Source: Cupriavidus pauculus (GTDB taxonomy: Bacteria; Pseudomonadota; Gammaproteobacteria; Burkholderiales; Burkholderiaceae). Taken from it: a DNA stretch of 64,000 nucleotides. The number at the start of each line of letters is the position of its first letter. Positions within the stretch are counted from its first letter, which is position 1. Below the pieces are notes generated by a model that saw only the letters and a list, made by a program, of their open reading frames with translations, made no database searches and was not told the DNA's origin. The DNA is taken from contig NZ_BPUO01000003.1 in the NCBI RefSeq assembly GCF_022179805.1, positions 310,001 through 374,000 of the forward strand, written 5' to 3'. A program made the position numbers and the translations under genes. This document shows positions 17,755 through 26,612 of the stretch, in pieces.

Positions 17755-18617
17755 TAGACGCGCGCAAATATAGCAGATATAGCAGATCTACGGCAGGGCG
17801 GACCAAATGCCACCGGGCCTGAACGTATAACGGGCTGGCACCGGTCGAGAAATCAGTGGTGCGTGGATCTACGTGGAGCATTGTCCGCGACAGCGCCCCT
17901 CTTATCCAATGGGCGTCTTTTTTGGCAATTTTATGTTCGCATACGCAACGCGCTCATACGCCGTTGAACATGCGCAATGCCGCATGCAGTTTTCTGCGAA
18001 TCGAGCGAAGTGCTCTTGGAAGGTGACCTGCCGTAGCCGCAGTAAGGACCTAGCGTTCACGAACGCGAACTCTCGCCTTCACGCACAACGCAAAAGGGCG
18101 AGGGTTGTGCCCTGAAAACTCACCTATATGCCGCCATAGATCGACAATCTGCAAATGGGTCGGTAGCTACCTTCGCCCACAGAAATGCATGCGCGCCAGG
18201 AAACGTCGTGGAGAGCTCACCATGCGCAAAGCTACGTCCACACGCGCTCCACCATGATCTTTGCGAGCGTCCACTGCGCAGATTGGCCCGCGAGCTCCTT
18301 TTCCTCAGCGAACCAGCCCTGAGCTAGCGGCCGCATCGAGAAGATCATCCGGAATGGGCGATTGCCAACATGAGGCGCGCTTCGAACTCGGGCTCGTCGA
18401 CGGGATGGCACACTCCAAGTTTCCTTCGCCAATGCACGAACCGTTGAGCACCTGCATGCCAGCGTGCGATCCACGCGCTCCGAATTCCGAGGTGATCGTC
18501 GTCACGCAAAGTGCTCATCAGCGGATCAATGAAGGTACAAATTGGGTTCCCACGGCAGGTTCCCCCTTCAGATACCACGTTCACCGTACAGTGGAGGCGA
18601 CCTAGCGAAACGTGGTG
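17755..18617. other. Intergenic stretch, possible frameshifted relic
   Basis: About 860 bp between the ABC-3C operon and an exonuclease gene. No intact gene is convincing. On the minus strand two frames, 18345-18584 (FIDPLMSTLRDDDHLGIRSA) and 18232-18474 (WFAEEKELAGQSAQWTLAK), meet near 18350 and together read like a coding relic split by a frameshift, but I cannot name a family. The bases before 18,200 show nothing I can support except likely promoter space for the operon. Confidence 0.35.
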
Positions 18618-19136
18618 CTAAAAGCCGCAAGCGTATGCATTGGCTCGCGCATCGTGCAACGCGTGATGCTCGCCGCCATGCTTCAGGAAATATGCCACCC
18701 GGCGTGCAGCGTTGAGCTGACCACTAATATTCTCCAAGGCCCAGCCGGTTGGCAGCTGGCCACCAAGCAGGATTCGCAGCATTTCGACGTCCACGGTGTG
18801 GTCGTAACAGAGGACGGGCTTCGAGGAAGTAGGAATATCCGCAACCCAGTCACGCAACTCCTCCCGCAGACGCTCCAAAGTCATCGCCCTATCTTTGAAT
18901 TGGCCGAGCTGCGGCACCACCACTGCCCGAACAAAATCACTGCAATACGCCTCGCTATAGTCCGAGCGTTCACCGTAGAACTCAATCCCACTCTCACCAA
19001 CGATAGCGATACTGAGTACCTCAGGTGCCTGGAAGTCAGTGAATTCCGTGTCAACGAAATAGCGATTACGCCAACCGGAGTGGCTTTCGGGCGACCTCGA
19101 CCAATTCATTGCGTCATGGAAGCACGTATCGGTCAT
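18618..19136 (-). CDS. DEDDh-type 3'-5' exonuclease
   Basis: A 172-residue protein of the RNase H-like exonuclease fold. FVDTEFTDF supplies the first D-x-E pair, CYDHTVDVEML the third-position Asp, and HHALHDARANAYA the H(x4)D motif of the DEDDh class. The order and spacing match the Rv2179c-like/RNase T-like 3'-5' exoribonucleases. It is 15 bp downstream of an unknown gene on the same strand, so they are likely cotranscribed. It lies between a predicted defence operon and transposition genes, where such exonucleases can be cargo or RNA-processing partners. Confidence 0.72.
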   Translation of the reverse strand: MTDTCFHDAMNWSRSPESHSGWRNRYFVDTEFTDFQAPEVLSIAIVGESGIEFYGERSDYSEAYCSDFVRAVVVPQLGQFKDRAMTLERLREELRDWVADIPTSSKPVLCYDHTVDVEMLRILLGGQLPTGWALENISGQLNAARRVAYFLKHGGEHHALHDARANAYACGF

Positions 19137-19151
19137 CGCGGTCTTTGCCTT

Positions 19152-19616
19152 TCATTTCTCTGCGTGAGCCCGCCAGACGCGTCGGCCCCGCGCATAGCCC
19201 GTTGCAAAGCCGTGCGGCACCGAGAATTTCCGGCCTTCTGTTGTCGTGAATTGCGTCACGGTGAGTAGTTTCCGATGGCTCTCGCTGTATTCGCTAGCCC
19301 CGACCCGGATCTCGCTCAAAGGATCTAGGTGCCAGTTCTCAGCATGGTCCATCTGACGAGTGCTTACTACTGCCGCCCCGCGTACCACGCTGGCGCCATC
19401 GAGAAACTGATTCAGGGAGGCGGCTCCCCGGGTGAGATCCATCCAGACGACTCGCGGTATTTCACGAGTTCGCTTCTGCGCCACGCGAAGAACAAGCAAA
19501 TCACCCGGCGTCCATTGCTCGAGCACTGCCCACACACCCGCGCCATCGCCAACGAGCGCCGACTGAAGCGGCAAACGATTTTCGTCCTGAATCAGAAACA
19601 TATCCATAAAAGCCAA
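19152..19616 (-). CDS. Hypothetical protein cotranscribed with the exonuclease
   Basis: A 154-residue protein of unknown family. It has no signal peptide, TM segment or cysteine cluster; its composition is normal for a soluble protein. Recurrent beta-rich stretches (GDLLVLRVAQ, REIPRVVWMDL, RKLLTVTQFTTTEGRKFSVP) suggest a mostly beta fold. In-frame ATGs at 19616, 19607 and 19601 are all possible starts. The 15-bp gap to the exonuclease gene and the shared strand indicate one operon, divergent from the XRE regulator at 19689, which could control it. Confidence 0.55.
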   Translation of the reverse strand: MAFMDMFLIQDENRLPLQSALVGDGAGVWAVLEQWTPGDLLVLRVAQKRTREIPRVVWMDLTRGAASLNQFLDGASVVRGAAVVSTRQMDHAENWHLDPLSEIRVGASEYSESHRKLLTVTQFTTTEGRKFSVPHGFATGYARGRRVWRAHAEK

Positions 19617-19688
19617 AGAGCCACAACATTCCCAAAATGGGTCGTAAATGCCGTGGCCAAGTAGCCATCATACCGTGACCATCGCGGG

Positions 19689-19934
19689 ATGCAAAGAGTG
19701 TCAGTCAAACAGGACGATGCAGGACACTTGGCCGCGATTGGGGCGGCGGTTCGCGCTCGCCGGTTTGAACTCGGCGTCTCCCAAGAAGCTCTTGCACACG
19801 CAACCGGTATCGACCGCAGCCATATGGGCCGCATAGAGCGCGGCGAGCGCAATCTGTCCGTACTGAACCTCATAAAGGTTGCATCCGCGTTGGACATCGC
19901 CCCATCCAAGCTCCTATTGGTATCGGGTCTGTAG
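19689..19934 (+). CDS. XRE family helix-turn-helix regulator
   Basis: An 81-residue one-domain Cro/CI-type protein. Residues 17-72 (VRARRFELGVSQEALAHAT, GIDRSHMGRIERGERNLS, VLNLIKVASAL) are a canonical HTH_3 fold with the recognition helix around DRSHMGRIE. It starts 72 bp from the divergent gene at 19616, leaving room for a shared promoter. It probably represses that pair, or the transposition operon that converges on it from the right. No partner toxin is visible. Confidence 0.85.
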   Translation: MQRVSVKQDDAGHLAAIGAAVRARRFELGVSQEALAHATGIDRSHMGRIERGERNLSVLNLIKVASALDIAPSKLLLVSGL

Positions 19935-20194
19935 GAGCACAGATGGCCTCAGGCCTGACGGTTGAGGTGCCTTCTGAGAGGCCGTTTGATTCCGACGCCA
20001 GGCAATCGGATGGAACTAGAGCTGTCTCACCAATCATGCGAGACCGCAAGCGTCCGCAGTTTGTGCATCGAACACGGCGATGGTGTACCCAAACTGAACA
20101 CCGTGGAATACATCGCTGCCGTGCCACACTTGCGGCTGTCCCTCATCGAAGGATGAAGAGCCAGTAACGAGTCCGGATAACCTCCCCTCCCAAG
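19935..20194. other. Spacer between XRE gene and transposition operon
   Basis: 260 bp that should contain the end of the transposition operon transcript. I see no terminator with a T-run, no TnsB-like repeat and no transposon tip. A short plus-strand frame at 19962-20156 has no ribosome binding site or recognisable domain. Confidence 0.4.
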
Positions 20195-22639
20195 TCAGTC
20201 GTCACTGGAAAAATACTCCTCAAGTGAAAGTTTGTCCTGCTGACGAGCCTCATGCTCGTCAATAGACTCTTGCACTTCAGGAAAGACTGGCACGCCAGCA
20301 GCAGCGGCTGCGAGTTCGCCGCGCTCTTCCTTCTCGCGCTGCTGCAGTTCTTTTCTTGCCGCCTTGTCTATTACTGCAGGCCCATGCCACGCCGCCACTT
20401 GTGCATCATGGATGTGCTTCAGTTCCGCCAACCCGTCTGCCGGCACCCGGCTTGACATTTTTCGCTTCGGATTGTCGAACGTCGCTCTCAATTCCTCCAG
20501 GCGGGCTTCTTCCGCATCCATATGCCAGCAATCCTCAAACGCTAGCACCTCGAGGCGATCGCGATCAGGATTGCAGTGCGCCGCCGAGTCGTCGATCGGC
20601 GCGAGAAGCACCCAGTCCGCTTCGCCCCGCCGCCACCAGGCGAAATTCCTGTACGGCTTCACGAAGACCTCAATTTTCGCTTCACTAGGGATTGTCCCCG
20701 TGTCTACAAGCGCACCAGCATAGTCCAGCAACGCTCGGGCGCCCTCTTCTCCTTCCGCCACGCTTGACGGGCTGCCGTAGAACAACTGCCCGACCTTGAC
20801 CCTCCCCCCGGTGACGGTGCAGTACTTGCATTCCACAATCGAGGCAAGCAAATCGACAGCAGGCCGTGCGAGCGCAGCGTTGCCGCGGCGCAGCTTCTGG
20901 TGTTCGGCCAGCAGACGCGCAGGGGTTGGCTCGACGTGCGCGAGAAACATTTGCTCATCCAGTGCCGTCGGCTTTTGACTCCGCGTCAGGTTCAGCCTGT
21001 TGATGGCCTCGATGACGAGAATCTCGAACGCTTTCGGGGTGATCAAAAGCAATTCGTTCGAGTTTCGCTTGCTCCGCTTGCGGAGTCCTGCCTGTTGGAT
21101 TGACTTGAGCGTGATCACTCCGGCAGGCAGCGCCCGTAGCCGACGCAGGATCCTGTCGCGCAACAGTTCGCCCATGGGACCGATGGCGCGCAAGATCCTG
21201 TTGGCGCGCATCGCCCCCTTAAATCGACCAATCCCACCTTCGATACCGCCCTTGTCCTGCGGTGCAGCCGCCCTTGTCAGGCGCACGTCAATCTGGATCC
21301 CATCGACGGTCCAATCCAGCATCTTGTGCGCGGCCCCGGGACCTCGATCCATGACGACCTGGTCAAATTGTCCGGTCACGATACCCGGATAGTCGGATGG
21401 GTCCAGGCCAAGCTGCCACAGCCGCTCGTCTTTGGGCGTCAGGATGTTGTAAAGCAGATGCCGATACTGCTCTGCACTTTCCTGCCCTGCGCTGACGAGC
21501 CATCCTGCGAAGGCATTGCTCTTGCGGCAGATTCCCAGTAGCACAGTGGGGAGCCCGCAATGCCGACAATTATCGGACGAGACATTCTGGCTCTTGTCGT
21601 CGGCCAAAACCAGACAGACCTCCGGAAACTCGGCACCGTCCAGATCCGAGATATCCAGCGCTCCAAAAGTCAGGTCCTTGGCACTACCTCCCTGGACATT
21701 GGCATGTTGGCGGTCGAGTGGCTTCAAAGTGGGGTATTCGAGCAGCAAGGCATTCCTGTGATAAATGAGCGCCCGAGGGCGAGGAATCGTCTTGGCGTCG
21801 ACGGGAATCTTTGTTCCATCCCCCAGTTGAGTCTGCCAGCAGCAATTTTGCTTGAAGAACTCCAGGAAGGCTTTACGGTTCCAGATCAATCGACGAGCAC
21901 CATCCTTATGGAGCTCGATCATCCCGTCGATCGCCATTCGCAACCGACCAATCCAGAACGCATCGACGCGATTGACGCCCTGGCGATTGACTCGCCCATA
22001 ACGACGCTGCGCCGCGTCACTACGACCAGACTTTCGCGCGCCTTCCAGTTGCCATTTCGCATAGCCTGGCCGGCCGCAATTGCGGGTACGGGGTCGCAAC
22101 CCGTCATAACCGCCAAATCGGAGAAAGATGCCCATCACACGCTCTATCTCATAGCGCGTGGTACTCGTACCCGCAATGACATCGTCAATCAAGCGGTGCC
22201 GCCAGACCGGGTCGAGATACAGATCTGCAAAACTATGCTCCCCGAGCAAAGACCACTCGATATGTTTTGGCGATACCATACCCTTGATCTTGTCCCAGCG
22301 ACGGGTCCACTTTTCCGCAACTTTCTTCTTGCTCGCCTCGCTTTCACGATCCGCCCGTTGCGCATGAGCCGTCTCAGATTCCGAACGCTCAACGGTGATC
22401 GATGGAAAGGGATCTGGTACGGCTTCCACGGCCGCGTCTGGGAGCCTCATCAGCTCGTCATAGCTTTTGACCACCAGTTGTCTGTCCAGAGAGAATCTCT
22501 TGTCATCCAGATCAAAGAAGACCATGAGTTTCTTGTCGGGATCGGCATGCACGAACCGATAGCAGTGTGGTCCACGACCCGTCAGGTCACACCGCAGCGT
22601 GGTCCGGAACGACTCAAAGGGGCAAGGATCAAGGTTCAC
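20195..22639 (-). CDS. TnsB-like DDE transposase (Mu/Tn7 superfamily)
   Basis: An 814-residue protein, the last gene of the operon. The catalytic core reads FGALDISDLDGAEFP (D329), QVVMDRGPGAAH (D431) and APQDKGGIEGGI (E467), a DDE triad with the usual spacing for TnsB/TniA integrases, preceded by helical DNA-binding domains and followed by a beta-barrel region. TnsB joins the 3' transposon ends to target DNA. The start is a GTG at 22639 with a very strong AAAGGAGG site, overlapping the upstream gene by 11 bases. The core looks intact, unlike its two partners. Confidence 0.85.
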   Translation of the reverse strand: MNLDPCPFESFRTTLRCDLTGRGPHCYRFVHADPDKKLMVFFDLDDKRFSLDRQLVVKSYDELMRLPDAAVEAVPDPFPSITVERSESETAHAQRADRESEASKKKVAEKWTRRWDKIKGMVSPKHIEWSLLGEHSFADLYLDPVWRHRLIDDVIAGTSTTRYEIERVMGIFLRFGGYDGLRPRTRNCGRPGYAKWQLEGARKSGRSDAAQRRYGRVNRQGVNRVDAFWIGRLRMAIDGMIELHKDGARRLIWNRKAFLEFFKQNCCWQTQLGDGTKIPVDAKTIPRPRALIYHRNALLLEYPTLKPLDRQHANVQGGSAKDLTFGALDISDLDGAEFPEVCLVLADDKSQNVSSDNCRHCGLPTVLLGICRKSNAFAGWLVSAGQESAEQYRHLLYNILTPKDERLWQLGLDPSDYPGIVTGQFDQVVMDRGPGAAHKMLDWTVDGIQIDVRLTRAAAPQDKGGIEGGIGRFKGAMRANRILRAIGPMGELLRDRILRRLRALPAGVITLKSIQQAGLRKRSKRNSNELLLITPKAFEILVIEAINRLNLTRSQKPTALDEQMFLAHVEPTPARLLAEHQKLRRGNAALARPAVDLLASIVECKYCTVTGGRVKVGQLFYGSPSSVAEGEEGARALLDYAGALVDTGTIPSEAKIEVFVKPYRNFAWWRRGEADWVLLAPIDDSAAHCNPDRDRLEVLAFEDCWHMDAEEARLEELRATFDNPKRKMSSRVPADGLAELKHIHDAQVAAWHGPAVIDKAARKELQQREKEERGELAAAAAGVPVFPEVQESIDEHEARQQDKLSLEEYFSSDD

Positions 22640-23402
22640 GGCACGCCTCCTTTAGGATCAGATTCTGATATGGCAGCAATCTGTGCTCGGGATCAATCTG
22701 AAGGAAGCCATAGGCGTGCGCCGTACACAACAAATTGAAGGCATGGCCGAATCCACATCCAACACTGGCGGCCATCACATGCATGCAATCGTCGAGTGTC
22801 AGGTCGTCAGCTCGGAACCGCTCGTGGTTCGCCAGTAGCAGGCTGGCGAAATGCCGGGCCTCGGCCTTCAGTCCGCAGATGTCGAGACCCAGCAGGGTCT
22901 GGTAGCAGCGTGCCGCATTGTGCAATGCCACCTTTGAGATCGATCTGACGTCCACCAGTTCGACCGTCACCCCCCGCGCGACAAGCGGTGCCTCCAGCCG
23001 GGCCATCCGACTCTCGGTCACAAACAGTGCATGCAGATGGGGTTGGCCGGGATTACTGAGCAGCTCGATGGTCAGCATGCAATCCACCAGTGGCGGGAGC
23101 GAGCGCCCAGTTTTCGCGAAGGGATCCACATAGGCATAGTTGCCGCGCACCTCATATACATAGGGATTTAGCTTCAGAAGTAGATCCAACGCGGCAAGGC
23201 CAGCGCCAGGGGAAACGTGACGCTGGTTTCCCTTCAGACAGTTCGTGATGGCGACCGTCGCGTAACGACGCTTTCGTATCCTGGCAAACCGTTCGGGCGA
23301 GTAACGAACGCCCGTGAGATTGCCGAGCGCGTCGCGTTCGGGCATCGACAACTGCGGATCCGGCACGCAGAGATCAGGAAACCGTTCAAGTTGCACGTTC
23401 AT
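22629..23402 (-). CDS. TnsA-like protein with degenerate nuclease site
   Basis: A 257-residue protein. The ATG at 23402 follows TAGGAG and is preferred over the longer frame to 23549. The order HVSPGAGLAALDLLLKLNP, EVRGNYAYVDP, LVDCMLTIE, HLHALFVTE, GVTVELVDVRSISKVALHN resembles the TnsA endonuclease fold. In TnsA the corresponding sites carry an early Glu (SE.E), a PD and an ExK or QxK; here they are AG.A, VD (D107) and FVTE, so only the Asp is left. TnsA normally cuts the 5' transposon ends. This copy is probably structural or inactive. Position next to tnsB supports the family call, which is otherwise moderate. Confidence 0.6.
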   Translation of the reverse strand: MNVQLERFPDLCVPDPQLSMPERDALGNLTGVRYSPERFARIRKRRYATVAITNCLKGNQRHVSPGAGLAALDLLLKLNPYVYEVRGNYAYVDPFAKTGRSLPPLVDCMLTIELLSNPGQPHLHALFVTESRMARLEAPLVARGVTVELVDVRSISKVALHNAARCYQTLLGLDICGLKAEARHFASLLLANHERFRADDLTLDDCMHVMAASVGCGFGHAFNLLCTAHAYGFLQIDPEHRLLPYQNLILKEACREP

Positions 23403-23437
23403 TTGGCGAACTCCTACCCTAGCCGAGGGGGCTTGCA

Positions 23438-24943
23438 TCATCCAAGCGCCTTCTTGATCGCCTCTGCGATCAAGGGCGAAGCCTTTCGCCAGCGGTCGAA
23501 GAGGTAAGGCGTCACGCCGAGCGCGCGGCAGAGTGCCGCACGCGTGCACCGCGCCTTGCGTCGACCTGACAGGATTGCCCGATGCACTCGACGCACCTGG
23601 GCGGCAATGGTGGCGGCACTCCCCGGCGTGGGCAGTAGCGCACGCCGCCAGCCCTTTCTATGCGCAAACGCTTGACATTGTCGGCGCAGCCATGCCTTGT
23701 CGTGAGTGATGAGCCACTGGTAGGCGCGAGGTTCCAGCTTGCGAATAGCATTGCGCGATCGACTAGGGTAGCGCTGGCATGCACGTATCCACGCACGACG
23801 TACGTCAGACCGCACCTGTTCGACGCGCGCCATTGTTGCCAGCGACCGGAGGCCGTGGACTGTGACGTAACGCGACACGGTACTCTCGCTAATCCGGCAA
23901 AGCCCGGCGATCTGTGCATAAGTGCAGTGGGCGTTAAGCAGTCGCTCGATATCGGACTGGTCATAGCGTTTCCTGCCATCAACAGGCAGTCGCGCACGGC
24001 TGTAGCGCCCCGCCCATCCCGTCACCCGGCGTTTCAATGTCCGGCCGCGTTGCGGGTATTGCGGTGGCGGCAGCAGCAGACTGATTGCCGTGGATTGGGC
24101 GGCGAGGCGCAACCAACCGAGGAGCAGCACGAGAAGGAACGGCGGAATGAACGTCACTCCCGCGGAGCGAACCCAGTGCAAGACGTGCCGGCCGAAGCAA
24201 GGCCGAATGAAGTATCTGTGCAGTGCGGGGACGCCGATCCGGGTCATGCAGAACTCCCGGAAGCTGCGGGAAAACTGCGCGGTGGCATACGTACCGCTAG
24301 ACCGCCGCACACCGGCTGCGGCGAGTTGCATCTGGAACTCCAATGCGGCTTGCTCGCAGTTGGCACCCAATTGACATACCATGACGGTGTCCTGCGCAAA
24401 TTGCCACTGCGCGGCAGTCGCCTCTCGCACGCAGTCAGCGGGATAGCGAGGCTCCGCACCTGGCAACATCGGAACCACCTGCACCCCATGACGCCAGCAG
24501 GCCTGCACTAATGGCGCCCGGTGCGGCCAGAGCATGGAACGTGTCCCATATTCGTTCCACGACGCGATTTCGCACAATGGGCAGACAACGTTGCCGGGGT
24601 ACGTCGCGATCATCCAGGGTGCCCGGCTTGGGTGCCGAATCGCCCCGCCGCCCGTTCGCGCGCGCTGGCGAAACGCCTCGCGCATCGCTGGCGTCATCTG
24701 GAACGCGCAGTAATTGACCAACGTGCGCTGAGCGAGCAGTTCATCCGCCGTTCCGAAAAATCCGGAGGCCACGTTGGCCAGATGCTCCAGCGCGACGGTA
24801 ACCGTCCCATAAGCGAGATCGGGCTCGCGCGAGATGCCCCCACGCTTGATGTACGCCGGATGTCCCAAGACATTCATAGCAAGGCTTGACGCGGCCTCGA
24901 ACGGATCATGCGGTAAGGCCACGCAGATTTCGCCGGACATCAT
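23438..24943 (-). CDS. TniQ/TnsD family target-selection protein, copy 2
   Basis: A 501-residue protein. The N-terminal TniQ domain has LPHDPFEAASSLAMNVLGH, LVNYCAFQM and the zinc module CPLC followed by WPHRAPLVQACWRHGV. The C-terminal half is basic with several helix-turn-helix stretches (CTYAQIAGLCRISESTVSRY, CTRAALCRALGVTPYLFDRW), as in TnsD proteins that read a chromosomal att site. It overlaps the preceding TniQ gene by 4 bases and is followed after 35 bp by the TnsA-like gene. It is a paralogue of that neighbour rather than a recent duplicate, judging by moderate similarity. Confidence 0.82.
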   Translation of the reverse strand: MMSGEICVALPHDPFEAASSLAMNVLGHPAYIKRGGISREPDLAYGTVTVALEHLANVASGFFGTADELLAQRTLVNYCAFQMTPAMREAFRQRARTGGGAIRHPSRAPWMIATYPGNVVCPLCEIASWNEYGTRSMLWPHRAPLVQACWRHGVQVVPMLPGAEPRYPADCVREATAAQWQFAQDTVMVCQLGANCEQAALEFQMQLAAAGVRRSSGTYATAQFSRSFREFCMTRIGVPALHRYFIRPCFGRHVLHWVRSAGVTFIPPFLLVLLLGWLRLAAQSTAISLLLPPPQYPQRGRTLKRRVTGWAGRYSRARLPVDGRKRYDQSDIERLLNAHCTYAQIAGLCRISESTVSRYVTVHGLRSLATMARVEQVRSDVRRAWIRACQRYPSRSRNAIRKLEPRAYQWLITHDKAWLRRQCQAFAHRKGWRRALLPTPGSAATIAAQVRRVHRAILSGRRKARCTRAALCRALGVTPYLFDRWRKASPLIAEAIKKALG

Positions 24944-26484
24944 GACGTTTTTCTGTCGCGCGTCGGCCGCACATTGGTTCCATCAAGGGCCCGAAGACGT
25001 TTCCGTATGGCTTTCGGAGCGTTAATTCCTTGGGGATGAAACAATGGCCACATGGCGCGCGCAAAGCCTTCGTCAGCGAACATCCATAGCCGAAAGGCAG
25101 AGCGCCGGATGCCTGCTTCCCTCAAGACTTCGCAACAGTTCAGCGGCACACCACGCCCCCCCTCGATAAGCGCGGCTATTGCATCTCGCAGATTGGCTGC
25201 GATTCGAGACTGTTGCTCTGGTAAGCGAAAGGCGGCGTTTGTCATTCGCGCTGCGGAAGCGTCGATGTTACGCGTTAGCAGCCATTCTCGATCGTGCTCC
25301 CGAAGCCACCGATATGCACGTGGCTCGGCCTTCGCAACGGCGGCAACGCCGAGGTCTCCAAGTCGCTGAAATGCTGTTTTCCATGCCGCGCGTGCCGTAC
25401 GTCGGAGGAATGTGTGCCGGGCCTGACTCGCATCCGCTTGGCGCCCACTCTTAGAAACTTTCTCGAATCCCCATGCTGAGCTCATACCTTTGATTGCCGC
25501 TGCGGCCGGTCCGCTGTAGCCCTTTAGCCGAAGCGCGACCACTCCATTGCGCTCGGGACGGCTCAGAGTCGGCTGCTGCGCGGCGCTCCACGTACCCACT
25601 CGTGGGCGTCTGCTGGCACAGTGCGAACTCGGCAGGACTGCGGCGGCCGAAGCGTCGAGCTTGTGCAAGAATCCTAGGAAGATGGTGAGTAAGATGGGCG
25701 GAACGAGCGCTCGGTTTTGTGTGAGGAGTCTCAAGATGCGGAGCGCCGCGCGCTCATTGCAGGCGATCGCCTGCAATAGAGGACTATGAATCTCCTTTCC
25801 GACATACGATAAGAAAGCCTCCCTCAGCCTATTGCGACATAACAAGCCGTCTTGGTACTGAAAGCCCGCCGCTCGGACGCGCTCGGAGATGCTCGCAGCC
25901 ATGCCATCGACATCTCGAGCCATTTCGCAGAGAAGGACGACGTTTCGCGCAAGCTCGACTTCCCAGGCCGCAGCCTGCGCAACACGGCCAAGCACATCAG
26001 CGTAAGTCGGCTTACCGTGCACGTGCACAAGACGCACGCCGTGCTGCCAACAAGCGTCGACGAAAGCCGCCTGATGTGGCCACAACAAGGCGTGCGTCCC
26101 GTAGCTCGCCATGGATACCTGCGCGCAAAGTGGACATACCTTTGGCGAACGAACATCCCCATAGAGATAAGACCCGTCCGAAGCCCTCGTGTTCGAACCG
26201 TCGATTGCGCGGCGCCTCAGCTTCTCGAAGCGCTCGATCGACATGGCACACCTGTCATAGTTCAACAGCGTTCGCGTATTGAACAACTGATCGACGTCGC
26301 CATAGAATCCGTGGCCCAACTCGGCCAATTTCTGCAATGGCCAGGACACAGTACCGTAGGAGAGGTAAGAGCTCTCCTTCCCGTTAGGATTAAGCCGAGG
26401 CTGTATGCCGAGTAGATCATTCGCAATGCTGCTTGCCGCCTCATATGGGTGACGGGGGAAAAGCGGGGCAATCAACTCGAGCAT
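24940..26484 (-). CDS. TniQ/TnsD family target-selection protein, copy 1
   Basis: A 514-residue protein with the same plan as its downstream neighbour: LFPRHPYEAASSIANDLLG, FYGDVDQLFNTRTLLNYD, zinc module CPLC plus LWPHQAAFVDACWQHGV, and a basic helical C-terminus (EPRAYRWLREHDREWLL is shared almost word for word with copy 2). The ATG at 26484 follows AAAGGACA. TnsD/TniQ proteins bind a target sequence or a guide complex and recruit TnsC. Two full-length copies in one operon suggest a heteromer or two targeting routes. Confidence 0.82.
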   Translation of the reverse strand: MLELIAPLFPRHPYEAASSIANDLLGIQPRLNPNGKESSYLSYGTVSWPLQKLAELGHGFYGDVDQLFNTRTLLNYDRCAMSIERFEKLRRRAIDGSNTRASDGSYLYGDVRSPKVCPLCAQVSMASYGTHALLWPHQAAFVDACWQHGVRLVHVHGKPTYADVLGRVAQAAAWEVELARNVVLLCEMARDVDGMAASISERVRAAGFQYQDGLLCRNRLREAFLSYVGKEIHSPLLQAIACNERAALRILRLLTQNRALVPPILLTIFLGFLHKLDASAAAVLPSSHCASRRPRVGTWSAAQQPTLSRPERNGVVALRLKGYSGPAAAAIKGMSSAWGFEKVSKSGRQADASQARHTFLRRTARAAWKTAFQRLGDLGVAAVAKAEPRAYRWLREHDREWLLTRNIDASAARMTNAAFRLPEQQSRIAANLRDAIAALIEGGRGVPLNCCEVLREAGIRRSAFRLWMFADEGFARAMWPLFHPQGINAPKAIRKRLRALDGTNVRPTRDRKTS

Positions 26485-26612
26485 GATGGTTGTCCTTTAG
26501 GCTGGGTTTCGTGCTGCCTGCACAGCGGCGAGCGACACGGCAAACAGCGCGTGGCAATACAAGACACCTGCCGGAAACGGGACGGACCGTGGCTTGCTCG
26601 CCGGCCTTTCTA

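Noticed and set aside
17795..17815. Left end of the Tn7-like element (GCGGACCAAATGCCACC)
   Set aside because: A single imperfect match to the repeats at 29.2-29.4 kb with no second copy nearby and no tip sequence; may be chance.
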